From contig NZ_AUGL01000030.1 in assembly GCF_000422645.1 (NCBI RefSeq), positions 1 through 42,814 on the forward strand: a stretch of DNA of 42,814 nt. Reading direction: 5' to 3'. Of this stretch, positions 17,832-26,054 are shown one piece after another. Numbering within the stretch: the stretch's first letter is position 1; every line of letters begins with the position of its first letter. Origin of the DNA: Ferrimonas futtsuensis DSM 18154 (lineage in GTDB: Bacteria; Pseudomonadota; Gammaproteobacteria; Enterobacterales; Shewanellaceae). The notes beneath the pieces are model-generated. The model was given only the letters and a program-made list of their open reading frames with translations, did no database searches and had not been told where the DNA came from. The translations under genes and the position numbers were made by a program.

Positions 17832-18374
17832 ATGAAGTGGGCATTCATCGATTATGAGAACATTGGCAACCTGGACAAAGTGGACCTCAGTGCCTACGAC
17901 AAGGTGGTGCTGCTTCTAGGTGCCAAGCAGCCCAAAGTGGATCTGGGTTCTCAACGCTACCCCTCCCCCATAGAGCTAACACTTGTCCAGGTACAGGAGA
18001 TTCAATCCAACAATCTGGATTTTCACCTGAGCTATTATCTGGGCAAGTTCGATGCACTGGAGTCACCGGACATCGCCTTTGATGTCATCAGTAATGACAA
18101 CGGCTTTACCCCTCTGGTCACCCACATCCGCAGCAATGGCCGAAAATGCCAGCAGGTTCGTATGAACACAGCCCCACCGGATCCAGACAAGATGCTGCAA
18201 CTGCTGATCTCAACCCCAAAGAACAAACGACCGAAAACCATCGCCACCCTGAAGAACCATATTGCCAGCCATATGAAAATTCAGGGAAACGACGTGGCCA
18301 TTCAGAACCAGTTTCAGCAGTTGATCGCCGACAAGATCATTCGCATCTCCGGCGACAACATTCAATACAACTGA
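17832..18374 (+). CDS. PIN-like domain protein (PIN_7 type)
   Basis: The 180-residue protein starts MKWAFIDYENIGNL, with the acidic residue placement of NYN/PIN-like nucleases, and continues with VVLLLGAKQPKVDLG and the SYYLGKFDALESPDIAFDVISND segment with further acidic residues. The C-terminal 60 residues are Lys- and Asn-rich and may bind nucleic acid. PIN-like proteins are usually metal-dependent RNases; no toxin-antitoxin partner is beside it. The open frame extends 34 codons upstream, but the ATG at 17832 has a strong GGGAGGTGAG ribosome site and starts the domain. Activity on RNA is inferred from the family. Confidence 0.78.
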   Translation: MKWAFIDYENIGNLDKVDLSAYDKVVLLLGAKQPKVDLGSQRYPSPIELTLVQVQEIQSNNLDFHLSYYLGKFDALESPDIAFDVISNDNGFTPLVTHIRSNGRKCQQVRMNTAPPDPDKMLQLLISTPKNKRPKTIATLKNHIASHMKIQGNDVAIQNQFQQLIADKIIRISGDNIQYN

Positions 18375-18382
18375 GTCCAACG

Positions 18383-18427
18383 CCAGACACAACAAAGCCG
18401 CCCAACAGGCGGCTTTGTTGTGTCTGG
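18383..18427. terminator. 20-bp perfect inverted repeat between convergent genes
   Basis: Two perfectly complementary 20-base arms (18383-18402 and 18408-18427) flank a 5-base loop, midway between the stop codons of the PIN gene and the small ynhF-like gene. There is no clean T tract on either side, but the GC-rich core followed by TTTGTTGTG could end transcription in both directions. The stem is longer than in a normal terminator. Confidence 0.7.
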
Positions 18428-18433
18428 TCTTCC

Positions 18434-18517
18434 TTAGAAAATAAAGGAAGCCAGTACCACGATCATGCCCAGAGAGCCCACAACGGCGCCCAGCGCGAAT
18501 TTCAGGTTAGTGTCCAT
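18434..18517 (-). CDS. ynhF: YnhF-like membrane microprotein (27 residues)
   Basis: On the minus strand an ATG at 18517, with AAGGAG eight bases before it, opens a 27-codon frame ending TAA. The product starts MDTNLKFALGAVV and the remaining residues are almost all hydrophobic, giving one membrane helix. E. coli YnhF (29 residues, starts MSTDLKFSL as I remember it) has the same plan: a short polar start with Thr and LKF, then one helix. A second ATG six bases upstream is too close to the ribosome site to be preferred. The function of YnhF is unknown. A CRP-like site lies upstream at 18598-18613. It is too short to be found by usual gene callers. Confidence 0.75.
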   Translation of the reverse strand: MDTNLKFALGAVVGSLGMIVVLASFIF

Positions 18518-18597
18518 CAACATCACTCCTTAGCTCAACAACGGTTGACACCAGCTTACGCCCTGTGATGGGTGACTCAAGCGGGCACAGCCACATC

Positions 18598-18613
18598 TGT
18601 TATCTGGATCACA
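18598..18613 (-). promoter_or_regulatory. Candidate CRP-type site upstream of ynhF
   Basis: On the minus strand the site reads TGTGA, six bases, TAACA: nine of ten core positions of the CRP consensus (TGTGA-N6-TCACA). It lies 80 bases before the ynhF start and 35 bases beyond the end of the lysE-type gene. The position fits activation of ynhF. No matching promoter boxes are obvious, so this is a candidate only. Confidence 0.4.
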
Positions 18614-18647
18614 CTGATAATCTTGTTCACTTTAATCGAAAAAATCA

Positions 18648-19259
18648 TCAGGTTCGCAGCACTACAGCCGTGGCCAGGGCGATAAAGATCAGCGCACTGG
18701 TCCTGTCCACCCACAGGGCGTTGGACTTAAGCCAACCCAGCAGCCCGGTGCGACCGATCCCCAAGGCCACGGCGGCATACCACAGGGCGTCGATGCCACC
18801 GGCGGTGGCCATCATCACCAGTTGATCACCCAGGGTGAGGTCTTCACGAACAAACTGACTGAACAACGCCAGGAAAAATATCGCCAGCTTGGGGTTGAGG
18901 AAGGCCACCATAAAGCCACCGCCAAAGCCGACAAACCGGCTTTTATGGGGCTTGGGCTCTTCGGTGTCAGCAGCAGACTTGGCCCTCAGAATGTTAAACG
19001 CCATATAGAGCAGGAAGGCGGCGCCAGCATACTGCAGCCCCTGAAACAACCAGGGCGTCTGGCTGATCATCAGTCCCAGTCCCATGGCGGTGATCAGCGC
19101 ATACAGGGCCACACCCAGGCCATGACCAATGGCGGTATTCAGACCGGTGGCCGTGCCCCTTTGCACCGTATTGTTGATCACCAGGGCCAGGCTTGGCCCG
19201 GGGCTGATGGCGCCCAGCACGCAGATGGTGGCCAGGGGCAGCCAGGTGGTAAAACTCAT
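18648..19259 (-). CDS. LysE/RhtB-family amino-acid exporter
   Basis: The 203-residue inner-membrane protein has six helices and the family signatures LGAISPGPSLALVINNTV, GLNTAIGHGLGVALY and FMVAFLNPKLAIFFLALFSQF. Proteins of this type export basic or neutral amino acids such as Lys, Thr or homoserine. The start at 19259 has AGGAAAG before it. The LysR gene just upstream (start at 20274, stop at 19327) is on the same strand with 67 bp between them, so cotranscription or regulation by it is possible. The exact amino acid is not predictable. Confidence 0.9.
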   Translation of the reverse strand: MSFTTWLPLATICVLGAISPGPSLALVINNTVQRGTATGLNTAIGHGLGVALYALITAMGLGLMISQTPWLFQGLQYAGAAFLLYMAFNILRAKSAADTEEPKPHKSRFVGFGGGFMVAFLNPKLAIFFLALFSQFVREDLTLGDQLVMMATAGGIDALWYAAVALGIGRTGLLGWLKSNALWVDRTSALIFIALATAVVLRT

Positions 19260-19326
19260 TGCTCTTTCCTATTCGAACCTCAATGACTTCAGCATAATCC
19301 CCTGACAAGATGCCACAAAGAGATAT

Positions 19327-20274
19327 CTAGTCATCACGGCCATTCCAGATGCTCATGCCTTTAACGACGTAGCTGCGCAGATGCCCTTCGAGCAGCGGCT
19401 GGGCAAGCTCGCGAAACCAGCGGTGTGCCGGGTCGTGATCGAGTCTCTGGTGCCACAACATGCGATACCCCTGCTTAGGCAAGGCGAAAGGCAGACGGCG
19501 AACGGTCAGGGGGGCGTTTTCGGCAAGCTGAACCCCAATGTGCAGCGGGGTGGTCAACAGGGCATCAGAGTGACACAGAATGCCCACCGCCGCCTGGAAG
19601 AAAGGCACTTCGGCCCAGATCTGCCGCCTATGGCCCAAGGTCGCCAGATAACGGTCCACCGGGGTGTCTTTATCCCCTCCCCCACTGACCAGCAGGTGGC
19701 GGCTGCCCAGATAGCTCTGAAGCCTGAATTCTCCCTTCGCCAGGGGGTGGCCCCGGTGCAATACCACCGCCAGCCCATCTTCCCCACCGGGCCAATGGCA
19801 CAGGTTGGCAGGCACCTCCTCCTCTTCCAGGATGGTGGAGACCAGGTCGACGGGTAGGTCCGCCAGCTGGTGCACCTGTTCTCGCTGCCACAAACGGTAC
19901 CTCAAGGTCACCCCGGGGGCCTGACGCGCCACCTCGGCAGCTATCAAGGGGTAGATAAACTGAGCCACATAATCGGAGGAAGCGAAGACGAAGGTGCGTC
20001 GGCACTGTGCCGGATCGAACGCCGGTGGCCGATAGAGCGCTTCAAGTTGCCTCATCATTTCAGGAAGGGCCTGCTTCAACTCCTCTGCCCGTGGGGTCAG
20101 CAGATAGCGTTGGCCATCACGAATCAGCAGCGGATCCTGAAAGTCGTCGCGCAACTGAGCCAGTGTCTTGCTGACCGCAGACTGAGTCATATGCAGCGCC
20201 TCGCCAACCCGGGTCAGGTTGGGGGTATGGAGTAAGGCACTGAGCACTCTGAGTTGATTGAGGTTGGGGCGCAT
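19327..20274 (-). CDS. LysR-family transcriptional regulator
   Basis: The 315-residue protein has an N-terminal winged helix-turn-helix (residues about 1-65, NLNQLRVLSALLHTPNLTRVGEAL followed by HMTQSAVSKTLAQLR split over the recognition helix) and a periplasmic-binding-like sensor domain that begins with RRTFVFASSDYVAQF. The NLxQLRVL start and the FVFASSDY strand place it near the NahR/LeuO-like branch rather than the classical amino-acid regulators. It lies upstream of the LysE-type exporter on the same strand. LysR genes are usually divergent from their targets, so the link to the exporter is uncertain. Confidence 0.9.
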   Translation of the reverse strand: MRPNLNQLRVLSALLHTPNLTRVGEALHMTQSAVSKTLAQLRDDFQDPLLIRDGQRYLLTPRAEELKQALPEMMRQLEALYRPPAFDPAQCRRTFVFASSDYVAQFIYPLIAAEVARQAPGVTLRYRLWQREQVHQLADLPVDLVSTILEEEEVPANLCHWPGGEDGLAVVLHRGHPLAKGEFRLQSYLGSRHLLVSGGGDKDTPVDRYLATLGHRRQIWAEVPFFQAAVGILCHSDALLTTPLHIGVQLAENAPLTVRRLPFALPKQGYRMLWHQRLDHDPAHRWFRELAQPLLEGHLRSYVVKGMSIWNGRDD

Positions 20275-20354
20275 GAAAGGGTCCGATGCCGAGATTCGAA
20301 CCCCTTATACTACCCCAAAAAATCGAGCAACAAACCTCCGGGCATCCGGCGAAG

Positions 20355-20729
20355 TCAGTCCAGCTTTTTCAATTGCATCAGGCTCAACAAAGCCAGCAGG
20401 GTGAAGAAAGCGGGATCGCTCCAGCCAAAGCCGGAAAACACCCCGGAGACGCAAGCATACAGGGTAATGATGACCCCAAACACATTGGTGACGAGCAAAC
20501 CGACAAGCACACGCCTAAGGATGTCTGGCTGGGTCAGATCGCGTAACAACCAGGTCAACGCGGCGATGCCACCGAGAAAGATGCTGTTGTGCTGCGACAA
20601 AAACAGGGCATCGCCGTCGGCGATCTCCAGCCCATAGAGTGGCCAAAGCTGCACGGGGACCAACAGCAGTGCCAGGGCAAAAAAGCCGTAGACCACACTG
20701 TGAAAGGTGAGAAATTGTTTACTGCTCAT
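20355..20729 (-). CDS. Small four-helix membrane protein, function unknown
   Basis: The 124-residue product has four hydrophobic helices with a short conserved-looking DALFLSQHNSIFLGGIAAL loop and ends in basic residues. I do not recognise a characterised family; it resembles small DUF4345-like or DoxX-like integral membrane proteins in layout only. The start at 20729 has GGAG six bases before it; the open frame continues to 20858 but the added part is polar, covers the upstream terminator side and lacks a ribosome site. It stands between a LysR gene and a putative envelope protein, all on the same strand. Confidence 0.7.
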   Translation of the reverse strand: MSSKQFLTFHSVVYGFFALALLLVPVQLWPLYGLEIADGDALFLSQHNSIFLGGIAALTWLLRDLTQPDILRRVLVGLLVTNVFGVIITLYACVSGVFSGFGWSDPAFFTLLALLSLMQLKKLD

Positions 20730-20829
20730 TAGAAGCTCCACTTTGTCTGTAAGATGGGACCACCGTTGAGTGTGGCCATAACTCTGCCCCGATCTTACCT
20801 GTGAATTTTCGACAGAAAAGTAGATAGTT

Positions 20830-20868
20830 TTGCGACCTGATGTCGATTTTGTAGACATCAGGCCGCAA
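20830..20868 (-). terminator. Terminator of the 567-residue envelope protein gene
   Basis: On the minus strand a 15-bp stem (one G-U pair) with a 9-base loop follows the stop codon at 20885 by 16 bases. Downstream is a moderately T-rich stretch. Arms are at 20830-20844 and 20854-20868. Confidence 0.65.
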
Positions 20869-20884
20869 GAGCCTTGTTCGGCGG

Positions 20885-22588
20885 TTAACGTTGGGTCGGT
20901 TGCTGATCGTAGGTCAATACCAGTCCCCGGCTGTCCACATCCATCTCCATGCTCAGTCGTGCGTCCATTTCACTGTAAGTCGCCAACTCAGCGGCCGCTT
21001 CAGGCTCAATGGCACTGAGAAGCTGCATCATGGGCTCCATGGCACGGCGGTAATCCAGTACCATGGAGAACAGGCCATTAGGATTCGCTGGTTGCATACC
21101 CAAAGTCTGGGCTGCCGCCTCCGACTTAAGCCCTGAGTAGATCAGCAGGTGCTCCCCTGCCTGCTCGACGGTCATGGTCTGAGGCAGTGACTGGCCCATG
21201 ACCTGATCCACCTGCTTCTTCTCACCCGGGGCAACCTTGACTTCAGCCAAGGGAGGGAAGGCAGCCGCACCGGTGGCGACGATCTTGCCGGGGTCCTTGG
21301 CGGAGAAGCTCATCAGCATATCCACACGCTCGATCATCTCGCTGCTCACTCCCTGTTGATCCAGCGCATAGTCGAAGATGCTCAGGCTGATGCCCTGCAC
21401 CCCGTCGGTGAATCCGGCAAACAATCCCAGAGTCTCAGGGGGCATCATCTTCAGCTCATCCTGGATCTCACCCAGCGCCTGGCACTGATACTCCTGCTCC
21501 AGCCACTGGTCGCGGATGGTGGTCAGGCTCCCCTGCAGCTTGTCCGCATTGAGCCCCAGAGCGGCGCTGAGCAGCGGACCTGCGGCTCCTTTGCCGAGAT
21601 CGGGCAGGAAGCCACGCATCTGCATCAGAGCGTCAAGGATCACACCGTTGTAGGATTCGACCACCATCTGCCCTTCCATAGCCAGTTTGCCGGCCTCAAG
21701 ACGATAGTCGTTTTCAAATGAGGTACGGGGCCAGTTATCGGCAATGGCCGACCACTCGCTCAGACATTCTGGATTGCGGAACGACACCACTTCGGAGGGG
21801 TTATCGATGAGTTTGGTCATCTGACGAGCAAACTCATTGCCATCCTGGCTGAACAGCCCGATCACCAACTGCTTGTGGTTTATGAAACCCAGGTTGTCAC
21901 TGGAGAAGCCGTTGCGCGTCTTGATTTGAGCCACCTCACCACTGTCCGCCAGGGAGCGGGCTGGCTGAGACGCGCCCAGAGTCTGGGTGATCTGCGCTTC
22001 AGTGAGAAAGGGAGCCCCCAGGGTCAAGGTCAGCTCGCCCTGATGATGAGCGACCCACAACTCGATCACCTCACCGGTGTCATCCAGATCCAGGGGGTAG
22101 ACCCGAGCCTGTCTATCACCCAGAGTGCGCATCTCGTGGGTCTGGCCACTCTGCTGTTCGAAACGATCCAGGGTGGCAAACAGCTTGTCAGGATGGGCCA
22201 GACTGGATTTGAGCACCGGGGTCATGCCCAGAGCATAGGTGTAACCTGTCACCTCATCCGCCAGGCCATAATCTTCAATGAATTTGTCCGGGCTGGTCAA
22301 CGCCTCAGCATAATGGATAAACCAATGCATCAGAAAACGGGCTGAAGGTTGAGTCATATCCTCCAGCTCCTGCTCCATCATGACCCGCTCTTGTTCACTC
22401 AACAATGGGGCCGAATATTGCTCCAGCTGGGCCCGCAGCGGAAAAGGCGTCACTTGAGCGGCGAAAAATACCGTGTCAGCAGGAACCTGCTCCAGCATGC
22501 CTGCGCCACCGGTTTGGGTCTGATTGATGTAGACCCCTCCGGCGATCACCGCGGCGGCGATAACGGACAAACCCAATTTCTTCATCAT
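20885..22588 (-). CDS. Putative exported protein of unknown function
   Basis: The 567-residue product starts with two Met, two Lys and one hydrophobic helix (residues about 5-21), so it is either a signal-anchored or secreted envelope protein. The rest is soluble and acidic, with no domain that I recognise. It has the plan of the DUF3352-type proteins seen in marine bacteria: an opening VPADTVFFAAQVTPFPLR strand and later repeats of paired strand-helix units (for example near VEQAGEHLLIYSGL). Only one Cys pair is visible (about residues 282 and 369). The start has AAGGATAGAG before it. Neighbours do not suggest a role. Confidence 0.75.
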   Translation of the reverse strand: MMKKLGLSVIAAAVIAGGVYINQTQTGGAGMLEQVPADTVFFAAQVTPFPLRAQLEQYSAPLLSEQERVMMEQELEDMTQPSARFLMHWFIHYAEALTSPDKFIEDYGLADEVTGYTYALGMTPVLKSSLAHPDKLFATLDRFEQQSGQTHEMRTLGDRQARVYPLDLDDTGEVIELWVAHHQGELTLTLGAPFLTEAQITQTLGASQPARSLADSGEVAQIKTRNGFSSDNLGFINHKQLVIGLFSQDGNEFARQMTKLIDNPSEVVSFRNPECLSEWSAIADNWPRTSFENDYRLEAGKLAMEGQMVVESYNGVILDALMQMRGFLPDLGKGAAGPLLSAALGLNADKLQGSLTTIRDQWLEQEYQCQALGEIQDELKMMPPETLGLFAGFTDGVQGISLSIFDYALDQQGVSSEMIERVDMLMSFSAKDPGKIVATGAAAFPPLAEVKVAPGEKKQVDQVMGQSLPQTMTVEQAGEHLLIYSGLKSEAAAQTLGMQPANPNGLFSMVLDYRRAMEPMMQLLSAIEPEAAAELATYSEMDARLSMEMDVDSRGLVLTYDQQPTQR

Positions 22589-22808
22589 TCTCTATCCTTG
22601 CTGTTCTGATTGACGCCATCACTCCGGCGGATTGCAGTCAATTACAACAATACCTTAGCCGGATGTCACCGCCTAAATGCAACCTTGGCGATTTCGCTCC
22701 TCCTGCGCATCAGGTTGCCGTAAACATCACACCGTCCTCTTCGGCGAAGGCGTTGTAGACTGGCGCCCTAGAACACGCAGCTGAGCATCGTGCGTCAGTC
22801 CCCCCTTG

Positions 22809-24461
22809 TCAGCCGGAGTGAGGCCGGGCCCGCTCAATGATTGCCCGGCAATCGATGCCGCTGGGCAGGTTGCCAAAGCAGTAACCAAGGCGCTCCTGCA
22901 GACGGCTGCGGCAGAAGGCGTCCACAACGTTCTCATTGCCGGCACGGATCAGCTGGGCTCCCTGGAATCCCAGAGCCAGACGCTCCATCACCGCCCGGCC
23001 GCGATACTCCATGTCACCGAGATCCGTTACCAGAGTCCCCAGCCTATCCAGATAGGCGTCGTAAAGGCGGTGCCCTCCTCGGGCCTGCCCCAACTCCTCC
23101 ATGAACACCTCGGCCACCGCCGGCGTCCTTGAAATGGCCCGCAACAGATCCAGACACTGTACGTTGCCACTGCCCTCCCAGATGGAGTTGACCGGCGCTT
23201 CGCGGTAGAGCCGGGGAAGAATGCTCTCCTCCACATAACCTGCGCCGCCCAGGCATTCCTGAGCCTCCCCTATCTGGCTGGTGGCTCTCTTACAGATCCA
23301 GTATTTGCCCACGGCAGTGGTAATGCGCACCAGCAGGCGTTCGGCCTCGCTGGCCTGGTTGTCCAGGGCCCGGGCCACCCGGCAGGTCATCGCCAGCGCC
23401 CCCTCCACCTCCAGACAGAGATCGGCGGCCACATTTTGCATCAGGGGTTGGTCTATGAGGCGTTTGCCGAGCACACTGCGATGGGCAATGTGGTGAGTCA
23501 CCTGGGCCACAGCCTGGCGCATCAGGGCCGTGGAACCAATCATGCAGTCGTATCGGGTCAGTGCCACCATCTCAATGATGGTGGCCACACCTCGTCCCTC
23601 CTCTCCCAGACGCCAGGCCAGGGCATCACGGAACTCTATCTCGGAGGATGCATTGGAACGATTGCCCATCTTCTCTTTCAGACGCTGGATCTGCAGCGCA
23701 TTTTTGCTGCCATCGGGACTCCATCTGGGCATCAGAAAACAGGTGAGCCCCCCTTGCGCCTGAGCCAACACCAGGAAGGCATCGCACATGGGGGCAGAGC
23801 AGAACCATTTGTGACCGGTGAGACGATAGAGCTCTCCCTCAACCTCATCGGCACGGCTGGTGTTGGCCCGCACATCCGTGCCCCCCTGTTTTTCGGTCAT
23901 CGCCATCCCTATGGTGATCCCCTGCTTTTGCGCTATGGGGGCGTTGGTCGGGTCATAGCAACCATGAAGCAGCTTCTGCAGCCACTGGCCAGCTTGGGGA
24001 CTGAGCTTTCTCAAAGGGGGAACCGCGGCGAAGGTCATGGTCAGGGGGCAACCCGATCCTGCCTCCACCTGGCTGTAGAGGTAACTCAGTGCCATCCGCA
24101 CCACGTGGGCGCCAGGCTGAGGATGGGTCCAGGGCAGGGTCGGCAGTCCCGAGTCCACCGCCAAAGACAGCAATTCATGATAAGCGGGGTGATACTCCAC
24201 CTGATCGATACGGTGACCGAAGCGATCGTGGCTGTGGAACTTGGGGGCCTGCTCGTTTGCCTGAAATCCGCGGGCGATCCAATCTCTCTGTCCCAGGGTG
24301 GCCCCCAGGTGGCGAACCCGCTCCTCACCCCAACGGCCCCCTTCCCTGGCAAGCAGTTCCCTGAGTGGGACATCGGTGTCAAACAGGTTGTGATTCTCCA
24401 GCGCCGGTGGCTGGTTAAACACCTCGTGGGTTGCCCCATCCGGGCCTGTAAGGTGGTTCAT
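22809..24461 (-). CDS. aidB: AidB-like acyl-CoA dehydrogenase family protein
   Basis: The 550-residue flavoprotein aligns by eye along its whole length with E. coli AidB (541 residues): an opening THEVFNQPPALENHNLF, MTFAAVPPLRKLSP, GMAMTEKQGGTDVRANT, GHKWFCSAP, MGNRSNASSEIEF, CLGGAGYVEES and PVNSIWEGSGNVQCLD. The last motif holds the glutamate region that in ordinary acyl-CoA dehydrogenases is the base. AidB binds DNA and FAD and is induced by alkylation in E. coli; low isovaleryl-CoA dehydrogenase activity has been reported. Here the frame opens at TTG 24464, but the ATG at 24461 has GGGAG before it. A PsrA-like palindrome 33 bases upstream suggests fatty-acid control in place of Ada. Confidence 0.9.
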   Translation of the reverse strand: MNHLTGPDGATHEVFNQPPALENHNLFDTDVPLRELLAREGGRWGEERVRHLGATLGQRDWIARGFQANEQAPKFHSHDRFGHRIDQVEYHPAYHELLSLAVDSGLPTLPWTHPQPGAHVVRMALSYLYSQVEAGSGCPLTMTFAAVPPLRKLSPQAGQWLQKLLHGCYDPTNAPIAQKQGITIGMAMTEKQGGTDVRANTSRADEVEGELYRLTGHKWFCSAPMCDAFLVLAQAQGGLTCFLMPRWSPDGSKNALQIQRLKEKMGNRSNASSEIEFRDALAWRLGEEGRGVATIIEMVALTRYDCMIGSTALMRQAVAQVTHHIAHRSVLGKRLIDQPLMQNVAADLCLEVEGALAMTCRVARALDNQASEAERLLVRITTAVGKYWICKRATSQIGEAQECLGGAGYVEESILPRLYREAPVNSIWEGSGNVQCLDLLRAISRTPAVAEVFMEELGQARGGHRLYDAYLDRLGTLVTDLGDMEYRGRAVMERLALGFQGAQLIRAGNENVVDAFCRSRLQERLGYCFGNLPSGIDCRAIIERARPHSG

Positions 24462-24493
24462 CAACGGCTCTCCCTGCTCAATTGCTGAACATT

Positions 24494-24507
24494 TAAACTA
24501 GCGTTTA
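24494..24507. promoter_or_regulatory. Candidate PsrA-type operator upstream of aidB
   Basis: The palindrome TAAAC-TAGC-GTTTA fits the AAAC-N4-GTTT core known for PsrA, the TetR-family regulator of fatty-acid degradation in many gammaproteobacteria. It lies 33 bases before the aidB start, where a repressor would act, and just downstream of the LuxR-like gene stop. No PsrA gene is in the window. Confidence 0.45.
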
Positions 24508-24528
24508 GAGCCCAGGGGGTAAAGCCAA

Positions 24529-25275
24529 TCAGATCAATTGACACTGCCCCGCCCGATACACAAGCTGAGCAATGTTTCTGGCTTCCAGCAGCTCTTTGAG
24601 CACGCTGACGTGGTAGTCCACCCCCCGCAGAGTCAGCCTGAGCTGGGCAGAAACCTGCTCTCTGTCCTGCCCCTGAGCCAACAAACCCAGTATGTAGGCC
24701 GACAACGGATTGACGATGTTGTAATCCACCAGAGGATTGATGGACTTGCCAAACTCCAGGGCAATTTTGACTTGCAGCTGCTGCAGTTGCCGCAGAACCA
24801 TCTCGATTGTGGCGCTGACCTGAGCCACAGATTGGCTGTCCGGGATCAACAGGGTGAAGCGTCCTCGAAACTCCGGGGACAGAGGACAACGGACGCTAAA
24901 GGTCACCAGCGCCTCTATCCCGGCCTTGGTCAAGCGGCGGCTCATCACTACCGGCAGCTCCCGCATGGGCCAGAAGTAGACCTGCTGATTCCACACTCCC
25001 TCAAGAACATGGCCCAATCCCGGGTAATGACTCATCTGCTGCTGCCACAGCTGTGCGGCGGTGCCGCTGCTGGCAAAGAGCCGGCGGCGGCGAACAAAGC
25101 TGCGTATCATCTGCTCGCTGCTTTTTACCCTCCTGCACCACTTCGCTGGATGAGCGATGTCGTAGCAGTACCATATGCCCCCCAGGCCCAACTGTTCATT
25201 CAGGTCGGCCAGCATCTGCTGCAACCCATGATGATCGCCGCCCGGATCCTGCAGCTGTTTAGCGGCGGCACTCAT
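24529..25275 (-). CDS. LuxR-like regulator, last gene of the rdh operon
   Basis: The 248-residue protein ends in a helix-turn-helix of LuxR/GerE type: PLSAYILGLLAQGQDREQVS, then QLRLTLRGVDYHVSVLKELL and EARNIAQLVYRAG. The usual LSxREhEvL and SxRTVxxH positions are altered, so it is a divergent member. Residues 1-185 form an unknown sensor region, with an alpha/beta pattern reminiscent of autoinducer-type domains, but I cannot place it. The ATG at 25275 has GGGGAGG before it and overlaps the preceding gene by 17 bases, so it belongs to the rdhABC transcript. I infer that it controls the dehalogenase genes or the divergent channel gene, perhaps sensing the organohalide. Known rdh regulators are CprK (CRP family), MarR types and two-component systems, so a LuxR-like one would be unusual. 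Confidence 0.72.
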   Translation of the reverse strand: MSAAAKQLQDPGGDHHGLQQMLADLNEQLGLGGIWYCYDIAHPAKWCRRVKSSEQMIRSFVRRRRLFASSGTAAQLWQQQMSHYPGLGHVLEGVWNQQVYFWPMRELPVVMSRRLTKAGIEALVTFSVRCPLSPEFRGRFTLLIPDSQSVAQVSATIEMVLRQLQQLQVKIALEFGKSINPLVDYNIVNPLSAYILGLLAQGQDREQVSAQLRLTLRGVDYHVSVLKELLEARNIAQLVYRAGQCQLI

Positions 25276-25882
25276 GGCCAGCCTCCCCATTGGCTCTGAC
25301 GCTAAACACCCTGGGATCCCGGGCCTGAATCCGCTGCTCTACCTGAGTCAGCAAGGCCGCTGGCAACTCACCTTCGACCCTGACAAGGAGCCCCAACGCC
25401 TGATTAAACATCCCCAGCTGCCTGGACACCTCAACCGCCGTCATCACCTCTGTGGCCGTAGAGAGATCCAGCAAACCCAGAATCCTCTCCAGGTTGCGTC
25501 TCTCGCGGTCGCTCCAGACCACCTGAGATTCGCCGCGGCGATGACGGTGGTTGGCCAGCTGCCAGAGTTTGAGCCTCAGGTGCAACTGATGCTCCGACAG
25601 CTCCTCCCCATAGCTCCGGGTCAGCGCCCACAACTCCTCCTCGGTAAGGGCACGATAATCCACTCCATCAGAGCCTGTGGCGTCAGCCAACTCCGGCAAC
25701 CACACGCTACCCTGACAGTGGCCACAGGCCACCACCAAAGGCTGTTCGGGCACCGAGGGGCTGTCGACATAACCGTCGCTCCACAACTGGGCCAGTCGGG
25801 CATCCACCTGAAGAAGCGCACGAAATCTCAAGGCACCGCCACAGTGGCTGCAGGCGAGCCAGCGCTCAGGACCGTATCTCAT
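25259..25882 (-). CDS. Double-CxxC cysteine protein of the rdh operon, function unknown
   Basis: The 207-residue product has CSHC near residue 11 and CGHC near residue 53, spaced as in a zinc ribbon, at the N-terminus. The rest is helical, with ALTEEELWALTRSYGEELSEHQL and a Leu-rich C-terminal half and no signal peptide, so it is cytoplasmic. I do not recognise the family. Its ATG overlaps the stop codon of the 57-residue membrane peptide (ATGA), and its own end overlaps the LuxR-like start by 17 bases. The position suggests a metal, Fe-S or corrinoid handling role, or a chaperone for Tat export of RdhA, all inferred from position alone. Confidence 0.75.
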   Translation of the reverse strand: MRYGPERWLACSHCGGALRFRALLQVDARLAQLWSDGYVDSPSVPEQPLVVACGHCQGSVWLPELADATGSDGVDYRALTEEELWALTRSYGEELSEHQLHLRLKLWQLANHRHRRGESQVVWSDRERRNLERILGLLDLSTATEVMTAVEVSRQLGMFNQALGLLVRVEGELPAALLTQVEQRIQARDPRVFSVRANGEAGHECRR

Positions 25883-26052
25883 TGTGCCCCCCCTTCAGCC
25901 CAACCGAGCTGCTGAACAAAACGGTGCAGTACGCCGTCAGTGATGATGGATTCGGCCGCTCCCACAAAAAACAGCAGCACCAGCAACACGGTGACCACGC
26001 TCAGTAACTGGGAAATGGGGTGAGCCTCACCCCGGGATTTTACTCTGGACAT
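25879..26052 (-). CDS. 57-residue single-helix membrane peptide of the rdh operon
   Basis: The ATG at 26052 has AAGGAG five bases before it, inside the end of rdhC, and lies two bases after the rdhC stop. The product has a basic start (SRVKSRGEAHP), one hydrophobic helix (about residues 16-34, SQLLSVVTVLLVLLFFVGA) and a short polar tail. The open frame extends to 26121, within rdhC, but the extra codons are not protein-like. Its TGA overlaps the next start (ATGA). I know no family. Small membrane peptides often join or stabilise membrane oxidoreductases, so a role in the RdhABC complex is plausible, but unproven. Confidence 0.75.
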   Translation of the reverse strand: MSRVKSRGEAHPISQLLSVVTVLLVLLFFVGAAESIITDGVLHRFVQQLGWAEGGAQ

Positions 26053-26054
26053 GG

